DNA of 64,000 bases from Irpex lacteus (taxonomy: Eukaryota > Basidiomycota > Agaricomycetes > Polyporales > Irpicaceae), in the NCBI GenBank assembly GCA_001986395.2, contig MQVO02000008.1:124001-188000 (forward strand). Direction: 5' to 3'. The notes below the pieces were generated by a model. It did not search any database and was not told where the DNA came from. It worked only from the letters and a program-made list of their open reading frames with translations. Of the stretch, positions 33,969-45,306 are shown in pieces (position 1 is the first letter of the stretch; every line of letters begins with the position of its first letter). A program made the position numbers and the translations under genes.

Positions 33969-35954
33969 CTAGTCATCACGGTACGATGAGTCAAGACCGC
34001 TATCCGCCTCCTTGAATCGCACAGGAGCATACGACGGGCTGATACTTCGCGCCTTGACGCTCTGCTTACGCAAACACGTAGCGATGCCGACCACTAGAAG
34101 GAGGACACCGATGAGGATATTCCCCGCGAGGAGCCCGATAATGACTGGGCCGTATTTCTCCACGAGAGAAACGAGCTGAGAGTTGTCGCTGATCGTGTCA
34201 TCTGCTAGTGCTGCTTTGGCGCCGCTGCCGGTTGTAGTAAGGTGTTGCGTCGATGAGTCGTCGGTGGTAGACGAGTGACTGGTCGAGTCGGAAGTGTCAT
34301 CGCTGCTCTGCTCGGCGAGAAGCGTCCGCAGCTCGGAGATTGAGGGCGCGCGAGGGAGCGACTTGAGATTAGCCTGACGTGTAGCCAAGAAGTCAGACCA
34401 AGCATCGGACTGGTTTGTAAGTGGGAGGAGTTGGATAAAGCTGCCGTCGTTGGGGTCGAGGCGTGAGTCCAGTTGCGGAAGTTAAATCTACACCAAACGT
34501 AATCAGAGTCCGGCCAAAGCATAGAAGGAGGCAAGTGTGACTTACGAAGCAATAGTATTCCTGAGGAAAACGTCACCCATGGTCAAGTCGCAATCGCTGC
34601 CACCGGTGTCACGGACAGGGTCAACAAAGCTTATGCAGACTGTGATGTTCTCCTTTTTGCCCTTGTTGGTCACTTCAAGAGGGACGATACGGGTGAGATC
34701 CAGCGGGTGAATATGGTAGTCGACACCACTAAAAGGCTATTAGTAAATCACGTAGACAGCAGGAGGTCAGAGGACGGCTCACCCCATAGTGATCGACACA
34801 TTCGTGGAGCTCAAGCAATCGACAATCCAAGTGTCATCCTCCTCCGAGTAGAAAGAGTTAGGGACGCTCGCGAAGACTTCATCCACCATCTTATCCGGTA
34901 ATACCAGCGCGCTGGTGCCGCTGTCCAGCAGTCCGCCGAGCTTGTTCGACTTCCCAAGACCCGGTACCGCACTCTCCTCAAACTTCAGAGACTTCCCGGC
35001 AACAGTGATCGCGTCCACTTCGACAACCCATTGAGTCTCAGTCACAGTGGTCAGGATTGGCTGCGCCGTAATGTTACCATGCTCGTCAGAGTGCTCGCCA
35101 ATAAGCAGCAGTCCACTCTCTGTGTGTTCGAGATCGGCTGAGCGTTGAAGATGGAGGTCGAGGCAGTTGGGAAGCGAGGGGTTCTGGTCGAAGATGTTCG
35201 AGAGGGGAGTTTGGCCTAACGTTGTGTTCCCAAAGGCAGCTATGATGTTTTTGTTGACCCGGGAGAGCAGGTCGAAGCTGAGCCCGATCAGACAGTTCAT
35301 GCCAGCACTTGCGGCGACCAGTTTGGAGACGTTCGTCGTGTGGTTGGGGTTGATGAACGCTAGAGTCATGGGGTAAACGACTATAATCAAGGCCTGTGAG
35401 GATTGAACACACACCTTGGGATGGGACGGTATATCCGCCAACGATAAGCTCGGCAAAGTCGACAAAACCGGAAATGCCACTGTTGTCTGCGTAGTTGACC
35501 CCCGCAGCCACCTTGGTTTCATTTGTGGTCTTCACTGGATGATGATTGTCAGGGATGACCCATAAGTCCGATGATCCAGTGTCAATCTGGCATGTGAAGG
35601 CTTGGCAGGGAACGTTAGTTCGACCTATCGAGAATTCTGACGAGACGTATCGACGCACGCGATCCTCCGAGAGTAATGTTGATGAGATACTGTGCGAAAG
35701 GATCAGCCAGCGCACTTCGATGGTAGAGAGACAAATATACTGACCAAAGCATCATCAGCGTTGCCGAGGAACGAGCCCTGCGTCTGTGTTGACAAGGCCT
35801 TCGACGCGCTACGGTGTGGCACCAAGCCGGTACCTCGTTGTGCAGAGAAGGATGCTCCTGTGGTCGATGCCCGTTTGCCAAACGGCAGCGGTCGCGCCGC
35901 GTAAGCTTCCGAAAGTAGCGTTGCTGCAACACCTGTTAATAACGCGCCCTTCAT
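33969..35954 (-). pseudogene. Protease C: pepsin-like aspartic protease with 1-nt frameshift in the last exon
   Basis: Exons are 35954-35745, 35689-35659, 35600-35415, 35359-34783, 34728-34546 and 34487-33969. The first five are the same sizes as in protease D (210, 31, 186, 577, 183 nt). The sixth is one base short: ACCCCAAC near 34,455 where D has ACTCCCAAT. A signal peptide (MKGALLTGVAATLLSEAYAA) and both catalytic aspartates (IDTGSSDLW; LLDSGTSALV) are present. The frameshift comes after the catalytic domain. The shifted frame ends at 34205, so the Ser/Thr stalk, membrane segment and cytosolic tail, still encoded in the other frame, are lost. The gene may thus yield a soluble secreted enzyme, or be a young pseudogene. 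Confidence 0.8.
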
Positions 35955-36050
35955 CCTGCACGAGTCGTAACAATTTGAAAGGAAAAGAAAGGGAGGTGAA
36001 GAGTGTGAAAAAGAGGATGAGAAGGCTGAAACACGCACGCTAAGTGTACC

Positions 36051-36056
36051 TTTATA
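36051..36056 (-). promoter_or_regulatory. TATA box of protease C
   Basis: TATAAA on the minus strand, about 100 bp upstream of the start codon. It sits in a context (ACTATAAAG...GCGTGCGTGTTTCAGCC) shared with protease D. Confidence 0.5.
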
Positions 36057-37600
36057 GTCGAAGTGTGGCCACAATGCGTGTGTTCGTTGATAATCGGTTT
36101 GCTGCCCCTACATATTGACGGCCTCGGCCATCTCTACAGGTGAGACCTTGATCTTCTGCAATACAAACCCAAAACTGTTACGCTCGGATAGTTGTGGATG
36201 GTTGGGCGGGTCCCGTATAGCTCCTGCCATGATGATCAGTATAGCACAAACACGAGCGTTATTCAGCGTTTCTTACCTCTTATGATGTGAGTGCATGCAC
36301 CAGCAGCCAGCCTGACCTGGCGTAGAAACAATTGACCGCGCCCACGAGATACTTACTGGCTTATGCCATCTGCGCTGGCGATGATGCTGTACAACCTGTG
36401 CGCTTGACCGACTCAAACTACAGTAAGTGTATCGTTCGTGGCGGCCTTCAAATTGCCAGAGTGAAGCTAGCAGGTAAGTATGAGCATGACTACCATACGA
36501 AGATCATCGATATAACCTCACACCTATGTTTCTCCCTCACTGCCATGGAGAGCGAGCATTAATGTGCGAGGTGCTTCCGCTGATGTTCAGGCTGAGGCGG
36601 CCTTTGAGGGGCGCCGATACCCTCTCGACAACAATCATACAGCGCCATACCGCTAGGGCTGACCGATACGCTCATGACGGTCACAGGAAGGCTCGTGGCG
36701 AACAAAACACCTGCACTCGGTGAGTACTTTCAGGTCCTCTATACAGTACGTGGCACTTACGACGGTGATTGATCGAAACGGTTATGCGGCTCTGTAATGA
36801 CAAGTAGCATGCACATACTCACTACAAAGCCTCCTTATTATATTCCGAGGTACGAAGTATATAGAGGCTGGTCACAAGCCTATTCTTAGAGAGTCTCTGG
36901 TACATCGCCATATAGTATTAGCAAGTGTACGCAACATGATCTGCCGTAGTGGTGCAGGTATAAATCACGTACCTTGCTGTATATGCACACAGCTGGCGAT
37001 TCTGACGGGCTGCAGCCCCCTTGTTGCTGCACCGCTGCCGATGTATATAAAGAGATGCGAGAGATGCGCAGAATCTACAGAAGTTCACGTATTGCTCAGC
37101 CTCGGAGGTCCGTAATCACCGCTCGACAGCGAGAGCACAATAGATAGATGTCTATGGCTCTGCAGGATTGAATACTAACAGCGCCACGTTGAGAAGGCGA
37201 GATGGATGCGTCTGAATCCCTGATTATGGGGGTATCGGGCAAGATGAAGGCGAAGCCTTAATGCCCAAGGGGCTCGACTCGAAGTAAGTAATATGGCTCT
37301 TTCGATCTTTGTCACGCATACGGTTACGTACTTTCTTAGAGACCGAGGCAAGGCCATCACGTATATCCGATGTATAGATGTTATAGCTGCACGCCCGTCA
37401 ATGGTGTATGCGATACCACTTTCCATTTGGTCGAGCCGCCAATTCTGCCTGACACTTCGATCTGTTTTCAGTTGAGTCAGTATATAACTTAGATGAATGT
37501 AGATACAACGATCGTGCACATGCCCAATGTCCGCAGTAAAAGAAGAAAAAGCAAAACACAAAACGGAAAATCAAGCATACGGCATCCTCTTCACTTTCTC
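36057..37600. other. Duplicated upstream region of protease C
   Basis: No supported gene. Scattered blocks match the region upstream of protease D (39.7-40.9 kb), for example GCTGTACAACCTGTGCGCTTGACC and CATGACGGTCACAGGAAGG. Short open frames here are not conserved between the two copies, which argues that they are not coding. Confidence 0.5.
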
Positions 37601-39588
37601 CTAGTCGTCACGATACGACGAATCGAGACCGCTATCCGCCTCCTTGAACCGTACAGGAGCATACGACGGGCTGATACTTCGCGCCTTGACGCTCTGCTTG
37701 CGCAAACAGGTAGCAATGCCAACCACTAGAAGGAGGACGCCAATAAGGATGTTCCCTGCGAGGAGCCCGATAATGACTGGGCCGTATTTCTCGACAAGAG
37801 AAACGAGCTGCGAGTTGTCGCTGGTCGTGTCGTCTGCCAGTGCTGCCTTTGCACCGCCGCCGCTGGTAGTGAGGTGTTGCGTCGATGAGTCGTCGGTGGT
37901 AGACGAGTCAGTCGAGTCGGAAGTGTCATCGTCGCTCTGCTCGGCGAGGAGAAGGCGCAGCTCGTAGATTGGCGGTGCGCGAGGAAGGGACTTAAGGTTA
38001 GCCTTGCGGGTTTCCAAGAAGTCAGACCAAGCATCGGACTGGTTAGTGAGTGGGAGGAGTTGGATAAAGCTGCCGTCATTGGGAGTCGAGGCGTGCGTCC
38101 AGTTGCCAAAGTTAAATCTACGCCAAACGTAATCAGAGTCCGGCAAAAGCACCAAGGGGTTCAGTGCGACTTACGAAGTAATGGTATTCCTGAGGAACAC
38201 GTCACCCATGATCAAGTCGCATCCGTCGCCACAAGAGTCACCGACAGGGTCGACAAAGCTTGAGCAGACCGTAATGTTCTCCTTCTTTCCCTTGTCGGTA
38301 ACTTCAAACTGGCTGAGACGAGTGAGGTCCAGCGGGTGAACGTGATAATCGATACCACTGCGAGGTTATTAGTAAAGGACGCAGAGAGCAGGACATCCGC
38401 GGCGGCAACGCACCCCATAGTAATCGATACGTTTGTAGAGCTCAAGCAGTCGACGATCCAGGTTCCTTGTTCTTTCGAGTAGAAAGAGTTGGGGATGCTC
38501 TTGAAGACCTCGTTCACCATTTTGTCCGGTAGGATAAGTGCACTGGAGCCGCTGTCCAGCAGTCCCCCGAGTTTCTTCGACTTCTCAAGACCTGGTACTG
38601 CGCTCTCCTCAAACTTCAAAGACTTCCCAGCGACGGTGATCGCGTCGACCTCAACGACCCACTCAGTCTCGGCCACGGTGTTCAGGATTGGCTGCGCCGT
38701 AATGTTACCATGCTCGTCAGAGTGCTCGCCAATAAGGATCAGACCGCTTCCAGTAGATTCAAGATCGTCGGAGCGTTGGAGATGAATGTCGAGGCAGTTG
38801 GGAAGCGAGGGGTTCTGGTCGAAGATGTTCGAGAGGGGAGTTTGGCCTAACGTCGTGTTCCCAAAGGCAGCTATGATGTTGTTGTTGACCTCAGAGAGCA
38901 GGTCGAAGCTCAAGCCGATCAGACAGTTCATGCCGGCATCCGCGTCCAACAGTTGGGCGACGTTCTTCGTCTTGTTGGGATTGATGAAAGCTATGGTCGT
39001 AGTATTAACAATCCGCAATCAACTTAAGGCCAGTGAATATGAAAATCACACCTTGAGATGGTACAGTGTATCCGCCAACGAGAAGCTCGGCAAAATCAAC
39101 GAGACCGGACACGCCACTACCATCTGCGTATTCAATGGCCGCAGCCACCTGGGTTTCGTTTGTGGTCTTCAGTGGGTGATGGTTGGGCGGAATGACCCAT
39201 AAGTCGGACGAGCCAGTATCGATCTGGCATGTGAACGCTACAGAAAACGTTAGTTCGACCTATCATCATTTTTGATAGGACGTTTTTGACGCACTCGTTC
39301 CTCCGAGAGTGATATTGAGGAGATACTGTGCGAAAGGGTGAGCCTACACACTTTGATGGTAGACACGAAGATACTGACCAAAAGATCGCTATCGTCGCTG
39401 AGGGACGAGCCCTGCGCCTGTGTTGACAAGGTCTTCGACGCGCCACGATGTGGCACCAAGCCGGTACCTCGTTGTGCAGAGAAGGATGCTCCGGTGGTAG
39501 ATGCTCGCTTAGCAAATGGCAACGGTCGTGCTGCATAAGCGTCGGAAAGTAGTGTCGCTGCAAAACCTGCTAAAAGTACGCCCTTCAT
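37601..39588 (-). CDS. Protease D: membrane-anchored pepsin-like aspartic protease (567 aa)
   Basis: Six exons (39588-39379, 39325-39295, 39237-39052, 38990-38414, 38357-38175, 38117-37601) total 1,704 nt, coding 567 aa. A signal peptide (MKGVLLAGFAATLLSDAYAA) is followed by a propeptide-like stretch. The two lobes of an A1 peptidase have catalytic aspartates in QIDTGSSDLW and GLLDSGSSALIL and the LIGLSFDLLS segment between them. After the catalytic domain come a Ser/Thr/Asp-rich stalk, a membrane helix (GPVIIGLLAGNILIGVLLLV) and a short basic cytosolic tail with YAPVRFKE. Such enzymes act at the cell surface or in the secretory pathway. It is the undamaged twin of protease C in a 3.65-kb tandem duplication. 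Alternative: a vacuolar enzyme, which the tail makes less likely. Confidence 0.87.
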
Positions 39589-39670
39589 CCTGCACGAGAA
39601 GAAGAGAAAGGAAAAGAGAAGGAGGGAAAAGGGGGAGGATGAGACGGCTGAAACACGCACGCTGGGGTGC

Positions 39671-39676
39671 TTTATA
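39671..39676 (-). promoter_or_regulatory. TATA box of protease D
   Basis: TATAAA on the minus strand about 85 bp upstream of the start, in the same context as for protease C. Confidence 0.5.
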
Positions 39677-41250
39677 GTCGCGTTGAGGCCACAATGCGGT
39701 GTGCTCATTGATGATCGGTTTGCTACCCTACATATGCCTCGCCCATCACGACAGGCAAGATCTTGATCTTCCTAGCCTGCACTACAAAGCCAAAACTGTT
39801 GCGATCGGATAGTCGTGGATATTTGGGCGCGTCCCGACGTTCGGTTCAGCCCATGTCCTTGCTTCCCGGGTCATAATTTTAGTATCGCACAAACTCGAGA
39901 GAAGTTATGGAGCCATTCTGACCTTTCACTGTATAATTCTGTCAATGCACCGACAGCCAAATGCATGAGAGCGGTGTAGAAACAACAATTGAACGCGCCC
40001 TCGAAACAATACAAGGCCTGTGTAATGTGCGCTGGCGATGCCAATTTGACAGGGATCAAGGCACAGACGCTGTACAACCTGTGCGCTTGACCCCGACTCA
40101 AACTAAATATATCGTTCCTGTCGGCCTGCGGGAGCGAGGCTACCAGCTGTGCTGCCGCACAGCAAGTTGGTATGAGCATGATTACCCCATAGAAGATCGA
40201 TTCAATCTCATACCTATGCATTTTTGTGCATGTGTTATTCATCGCCATGACTGGAACAGTGAGCAAGGAGATTGACGTGCAGGGTACCTCGGCTGATGTT
40301 CAGGCTGAGTTTGAGGCCTGGCCGATACCCATCGGACAGTTGCGTCGATATCTTGGAAGACAATCATACACAGCCATACCGCCAGGGTAGCTACGCCCAT
40401 GACGGTCACAGGAAGGACCGTAACGAACAAAGAACTTGCACTCCGACAGTGCTTTCGAAGCCCTCTATACGTGACACGGGTGGGTGACTATGCATGGTTA
40501 CGTAGCTCTCTGATAATAATTTGCATGTGCGTACTTACCTTAAAGCCTTCTTCAGAGGCCTTTGATACATTGCTATAGGATAGCGAGCGTAAATGTCGTA
40601 AATGTACACGTTCTATGAGTATCACGTACCATGCTGTACATGCGCACAGGGGGCGATCTTGACGGACCGCAGTCCCATTTTACTACACCGGTATATGGAG
40701 AGAATGCGCAGAAGATCACGTATTGCAGTTGACCTTACCAGCCTCCCGGTTTTTTTGCATTCGTTGTGGTCCGTAATCACCGCACAGCGATCCAGATCGA
40801 AAACTCGAAGTCTTGCAGCGTAAGTGCTATCTGAAAGGTTGATGGTGAGAGCACAGTGAGTCGATAAACTACAGTGTTCAACGTCTGCTTGAGTGAAGGC
40901 GCTGTAAGGGCGAGGTGGAAGTGGGTAAGTATCCTCTGGCCATGGGGGTATCAGATCAGGCTGAATGCGGTCAACGCCCAAAGGACACGAGCATGGGCGC
41001 GCTCTTCGACAAACTAATCTGTGGCACACTCGCACTTCATCGATGCCTAGCTCTAAAGCTCGAAAGTTGTACCCGGTACAACATGCTTCAAGCTTCGAGT
41101 ACCACATATCACGCGCACTCGAACCCATTCACAACAAGACCACGAAAAGCAGTGCTGGCCCACGGCTTCAATGCATGTCCAGTGTACTAGTATGAACAGT
41201 TCGGAAACATTGTTCTGCCCGTAGCACGGAATCTGGCTATTACTCCTTAT
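39677..41250. other. Upstream region of protease D, no gene
   Basis: This is the second copy of the duplicated upstream block. Frames of 131 codons (39871-40266, minus) and 168 codons (40622-41128, minus) are open but lack homologous frames in the sister copy and have no motif. Confidence 0.45.
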
Positions 41251-41344
41251 GAAACATATCACGGAGCTTTTGCGAAAGGCAACAGCAAGTGCAAAAAATA
41301 GCATGCTACGACATGGCGTGGACGGTCTAACTTCACGAGATGCT

Positions 41345-41659
41345 TCACCTGCAGTGTCGCTTCGTGAGTATCGTCGTGAACACACCGGCAAACCTGAGTA
41401 CGTACACAATGTTGTAAATTGTGCAAGTGATGAAAGCAGTCATATGCATAGGGTCGCCAGCACTGCCTGCTTGCGCCTGGGGATAGCGGCATTTACGCTG
41501 CTTGCGTCGTCCACACTTGGATGCGTCTGTGAACTGCCCTGCTTCGCCTGCATCGAGCGTGCTTGGTGGTTCGGCCTCGTGAGTCGTAGATGTCGAGTTG
41601 TCAACGGTAGACGTTTGCTGGCTCGAAGACGTTTCGTGAGCGAAGACAAGCATTACCAT
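41345..41659 (-). pseudogene. TFIIS zinc-ribbon exon copy 2, degenerate
   Basis: The frame carries a corrupted TFIIS C-terminal ribbon (FTDASKCGRRKQRKCRYPQA, then GSAGDPM in place of RSADEPM). Zinc-binding cysteines are replaced (CGRC to CGRR; CTVC to CTIY) and the catalytic Asp-Glu is gone. The preceding 40 residues match copy 1 (QQTS, TLDA, FTDA). It is the more decayed of two partial duplications of the TFIIS gene located at 43.3-44.5 kb. Confidence 0.7.
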
Positions 41660-41756
41660 CAGTCTGCCGAGCGTTATCCAGGGTGAATACGAAGGTGAAT
41701 AGGCGTGCCGTTCTAGCCTGAGACATGTTAGGAAAGTGTATAGTTGCAGGGGTGAG

Positions 41757-41810
41757 TGGTCGAGTGGCTATCGCGTGCTGTGGAATCGGTCACAGACACC
41801 CGGGTATATA
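41757..41810 (+). other. tRNA-like relic upstream of TFIIS copy 2
   Basis: TGGTCGAGTGGC resembles an A box, and a 5-bp stem (CTGTG/CACAG) follows where an anticodon arm would be, but there is no B box. A diverged copy lies at about 42837-42890, in the same place relative to copy 1. Confidence 0.25.
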
Positions 41811-42280
41811 CACAGGCTAAGTGACAACTGATCACCACGGGTTCCTCTTTCTGACTCCGTATCTTGAGTCCCGTAGGAACCGGGAAATCCGTCGGACAGC
41901 ATTATATAGATAGAACATTGGAACGATGGATAACTCACTGATGCAAAACGGAGAATCTGAGTAAGAATCAAATCATCCTCGTAAATACAAGCTCGTAAAG
42001 CCTTTAGATGCCTCGTACCTGACGTGAGTATGTTGTAGGTCTTGGTCAAGTGACAAGAAGATGTGGATATGCCGTCAGTATCGACAACCGTTTAATCTGC
42101 GAGCGAAGATACCAAGCAGAATAGCCAAATGAGATAAAGCTAGGACTTCAAGTGAGAATATCCGGACGGAGTCGACATTGGTGATTAATCGCCTTCAAAG
42201 TTAACCCAGGTTCATTCGAGCACGGCAAGCTTTCAGTAATGGGGGCTGGGTCTAAATAGGGACTCGACGCGTGACGAGGA

Positions 42281-43205
42281 TATCTGCAATTCGGTAGGTC
42301 AAAGTATGATTATGCAGCAATGAACAGGACAGGAACGTAGCATTAAAAAGCAATAGCAAGTGTACAAACAGAGATGCATAGAGGAAGGGTGATCAAGGCC
42401 TTTTCTAAGAGAACTTCCACCTGGAACAACGCTCATTCAACGCTCTCTTAGCCACACAGAGACTGGTGACGTACCTATTGTTACAAACCGTACAAGTGAT
42501 GAGCGTAGACATTGGCTCATCAGCGCTGCGTGTCTGCGCCTGGCGATAGCGACATTTGCGCTGCTTGCATCGGCCACACAGAAAAGCGTCTGTAAACTCC
42601 CCCAATTCGCTTGCGTCGAGCGTGATGGATGGGCTACTGCCCGATTCGGACGCGTGAGTTGAAGACATCTCGCCGCTCACTGCAGACGTCTGTTGGTCCG
42701 AAGAGGCTTCCTGGCCGAGGATAAGCATTGACATCAATCTGCTAAGTATCGTCCAGGGAGAAAAACGAGGTTAAATGGGCGTACCGTGCTCGACATGCGT
42801 GGAAAGTGTATAGCGGTGTACGGTTGCAGGGGTAAGTGGTCGACTGTCTACCGTGACATTGGTGATAGACATCCGTCTATATACATAGCGCGAGTGGCAT
42901 CTAATCATCATGGCATCCTCATCCTGACTCCTGTATCCCGAGTTCCGCTGTCACTGGGAGATATGTCGGGTGTGTATATAGAATAGAATACGATGACTCA
43001 CTGATGAATAACATGGTGCCTCAGTACCAGCGAAAACGTTCCTCCTAGGCTACATGGGAGTATCTGGACAAAATCAGTGCTGTCGATGCATTGATGAATC
43101 ATCTTAAAGCAAGAGAACCGAAACTCATCCTAGCACAGAGAGCTTTTGTGGACCAGCGCTGGGTCTAGATGGAGACTCGACGAGTGTGGGTACTGTGGTG
43201 AAGAT
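42281..43205. repeat. About 925-bp tandem-duplicated unit carrying the TFIIS 3' exon
   Basis: The block GATATCTGCAAT...GATGCATAGAGG occurs at 42281-42387 and at 43206-43310, each time just downstream (minus strand) of a TFIIS ribbon exon. A more diverged third unit covers about 41,250-42,250. Confidence 0.6.
42405..42737 (-). CDS. TFIIS zinc-ribbon exon copy 1 (ribbon intact; truncated gene)
   Basis: The piece keeps a complete ribbon: CGRCKQRKCRYRQAQTRSAD, EPM, ITCTVCNNR, then a GT-AG intron and RWKFS before TAG, exactly as in the full gene. The N-terminal part (MLILGQEASSDQQTS...) replaces the start of exon 5 and seems to derive partly from the 3' end of the preceding intron. The whole LW and central domains are missing. 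A short protein of about 100 residues could be made if a promoter exists. The four zinc ligands and the RSADEP loop needed to stimulate RNA polymerase II cleavage are present. Expression is unknown, so a pseudogene is an equal possibility. Confidence 0.5.
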   Translation of the reverse strand: MMSMLILGQEASSDQQTSAVSGEMSSTHASESGSSPSITLDASELGEFTDAFLCGRCKQRKCRYRQAQTRSADEPMSTLITCTVCNNRYVTSLCVAKRALNERCSRWKFS

Positions 43206-43328
43206 ATCTGCAATTTGGTAGGTCAAAGTACGATTATGCAACAATAGAAAGGACAGGAACGTAGCATTAAAAAGCAATAGCAAGTGTACAAACAAAGATG
43301 CATAGAGGATAAATGATCAAGGCCTCTT

Positions 43329-44526
43329 CTAAGAGAACTTCCACCTGGAACGACACTCATTCAGTACTTTCCGAGACACACAAAAACTGGTAACATACCT
43401 ATTGTTACAAACTGTACAAGTGACAAACGTGGTCATTGGTTCATCAGCGCTGCGTGTCTGCGCCTGGCGATAGCGGCATTTGCGCTGCTTGCAGCGGCCA
43501 CACTGGAAAGCGTCTGTTTCAGCCTGCACTTCACCCGCGCCAAGTGAGTTGAACAGGTTCTCAGATTTGATTTTGTTGTCAGCGGCCTTTCTCTCCTCGG
43601 AGGCCATTTCCTAGACGTGCACCAGCATCAGCACTTCTTGATCGACGGTGAAAAGGATGCGAAAGATGCGTACCGCGCTCGTCATCTTTGCGAACCGCTG
43701 CACAGGTAGATCCCCGCTGACAACTGATTCACGCAATCCTGGATTGTTCTTATCTTTGAGGTTGACGAAAAGTGAACGTATCTTGCTCTTGTACGCGGCA
43801 TTCGTGCTGCCGAATTCGTTGAAGACGGCGGTCTCGATGCCCTTTGCGCGACCGAGAATCTGTTCAGACGGTGCACCCGAGTCAAATGCGAGCGCATCGT
43901 ATATAAGTTCCATGCATTTGTTTCTTGTGGTGTCGCCAGTGCTGCCCGAAACTCCGTCGCTCTTCGCTGTTCGAACGTCCGAGGGCTTGCCGTGGGATAA
44001 GCTGCCGCCTGACGTCGAGGCACTGGGAGTGGTAGGAGTTGAGGGGGTAACGGAAGTCGACTGCTTGCGTGCTTTCACATGAGAAGAGTTCAGAAACTAT
44101 AAAGACGCAGTACTCAATTCATCACTCACCAGGTGGCTTCGGTGTACTTGACGAACCAGATCCTTTACCACCCTTCGCCTGCTCAACAGTATGCTTCCAC
44201 TTCTTCACCAGTTCCTTTGCAACATCTGAGACTTGCTTCGAGGCATGTGAACGAAGTTTACCGATAGCTAAACCCGCTTTACTTTCCTACACGGCAATCT
44301 TTGAGTATAAAATGGCCACAGTCTAGATTGACACGTACCCTGATGACAGCCTCGTTGATGTTCGGGTAATCCTTCAACGTCGCGAGTATACCAAGGATCT
44401 CCTGCAAGATGGCGATGTCAGAAGAAAATGAAAGGGTTGGTCTTAGGGAAGTTGTGTGCGCACCTGTTCGGTCGAGGAACTTTGCAATTGTTTGACCAAC
44501 GACCTCAATTCTGACGCTGCCGACAT
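43329..44526 (-). CDS. Transcription elongation factor TFIIS
   Basis: Six exons (44526-44464, 44401-44339, 44286-44130, 44071-43674, 43610-43399, 43344-43329) total 909 nt, coding 302 aa. The N-terminal domain reads ILGILATLKDYPNINEAVIR then LVKKWKHTVEQAK (LW domain, residues 1-85). A Ser/Thr linker follows, then the central polymerase-binding domain (RNKCMELIYDALAF, KYKSKIR-like YKSKIRSLFVNLKDKNNPGL). The C-terminal zinc ribbon has CGRC, TCTVC and the catalytic RSADEPMTTFVTC, ending RWKFS. TFIIS binds stalled RNA polymerase II and triggers transcript cleavage in the nucleus. Length is normal for fungi. It sits at the centre of the mirror-image protease/BTB cluster. The last exon is only 16 nt. 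Confidence 0.93.
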
Positions 44527-45306
44527 CGTCGTTTCGACGTTTTCTACACTACAAGACGTCTACTACGTTCGTACGTTCCTCCCAACGACTGAGACGGGCC
44601 ACACCGTGTTCTGCTCGTTGTAGCAAGGCGTAGCTGAAAGGAACTTCGCATTAGTCGTGTGAGCATTCTGATCGGAGCCTAAACCTCTCTGCGAACCAAT
44701 GCGGCGGAGACTCAATAATATGCTGACGTAATCACATACAATCGACGACCTCTTGCCCGAGCTGATTTTATCTCCTGCTAAGTCTGTTTCAGTCACTTTC
44801 GAGGTATTTTCACGTTGTCGTACTTTTGCTTGTGTTGAGAAGAGCTTGATTATACAGCGACGATCCATCCACGACACCATACCGTTGTGCATAAGAAAGA
44901 TGGTCCCGGTTGAGGCCCAGTTCAATCTCCCCGTAGAGCAAGGCCGCTCGATATAGATTCATATCGGTCAGTCTATCGCTACGAGGAATGTGCTAGCCCT
45001 CGAATGTTCACAATTACTGGTTATGAGGCGGTACGCTCGGTATTTACGTTGGCATTCTCTGCAGTGGCATTCTCTGCAGAGCTCTACATCGCGGTCACAC
45101 TCCGGCATTGTCATCATCGCGCTGGCGTACAGAACGTTCACTTGCAGTGTTCGGACAGGTCAAGCTCCTGGTCAGCGGTTGATGATGAGCGCATTCATGT
45201 TACAGGTATGTGCGCCCGCTGACGGACTACTTATTCTGCTAGAGGCTTGCATGCTTCTCCCACTATACCCTCCTATCTCGCTGTCATTACGCGTTGCTTC
45301 ATAACG
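44527..45306. other. Divergent promoter region between TFIIS and protease E
   Basis: No supported gene. A 15-bp direct repeat (TGGCATTCTCTGCAG) occurs twice in a row at about 45,050-45,080. The last 250 bp match the region upstream of protease F, showing that the promoter was copied with the gene. Confidence 0.5.

Noticed and set aside
36051..37600. Inverted repeats or CRISPR-like arrays between the proteases
   Set aside because: Only patchy direct duplication of the upstream region was found; no regular spacing and the organism is a eukaryote.
39871..40266. 131-codon minus-strand frame with hydrophobic parts
   Set aside because: The sister copy at about 36.2-36.6 kb has indels that are not multiples of three; not a gene.
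40622..41128. 168-codon minus-strand frame
   Set aside because: The matching duplicated region upstream of protease C has no corresponding frame, so it is not under coding constraint.
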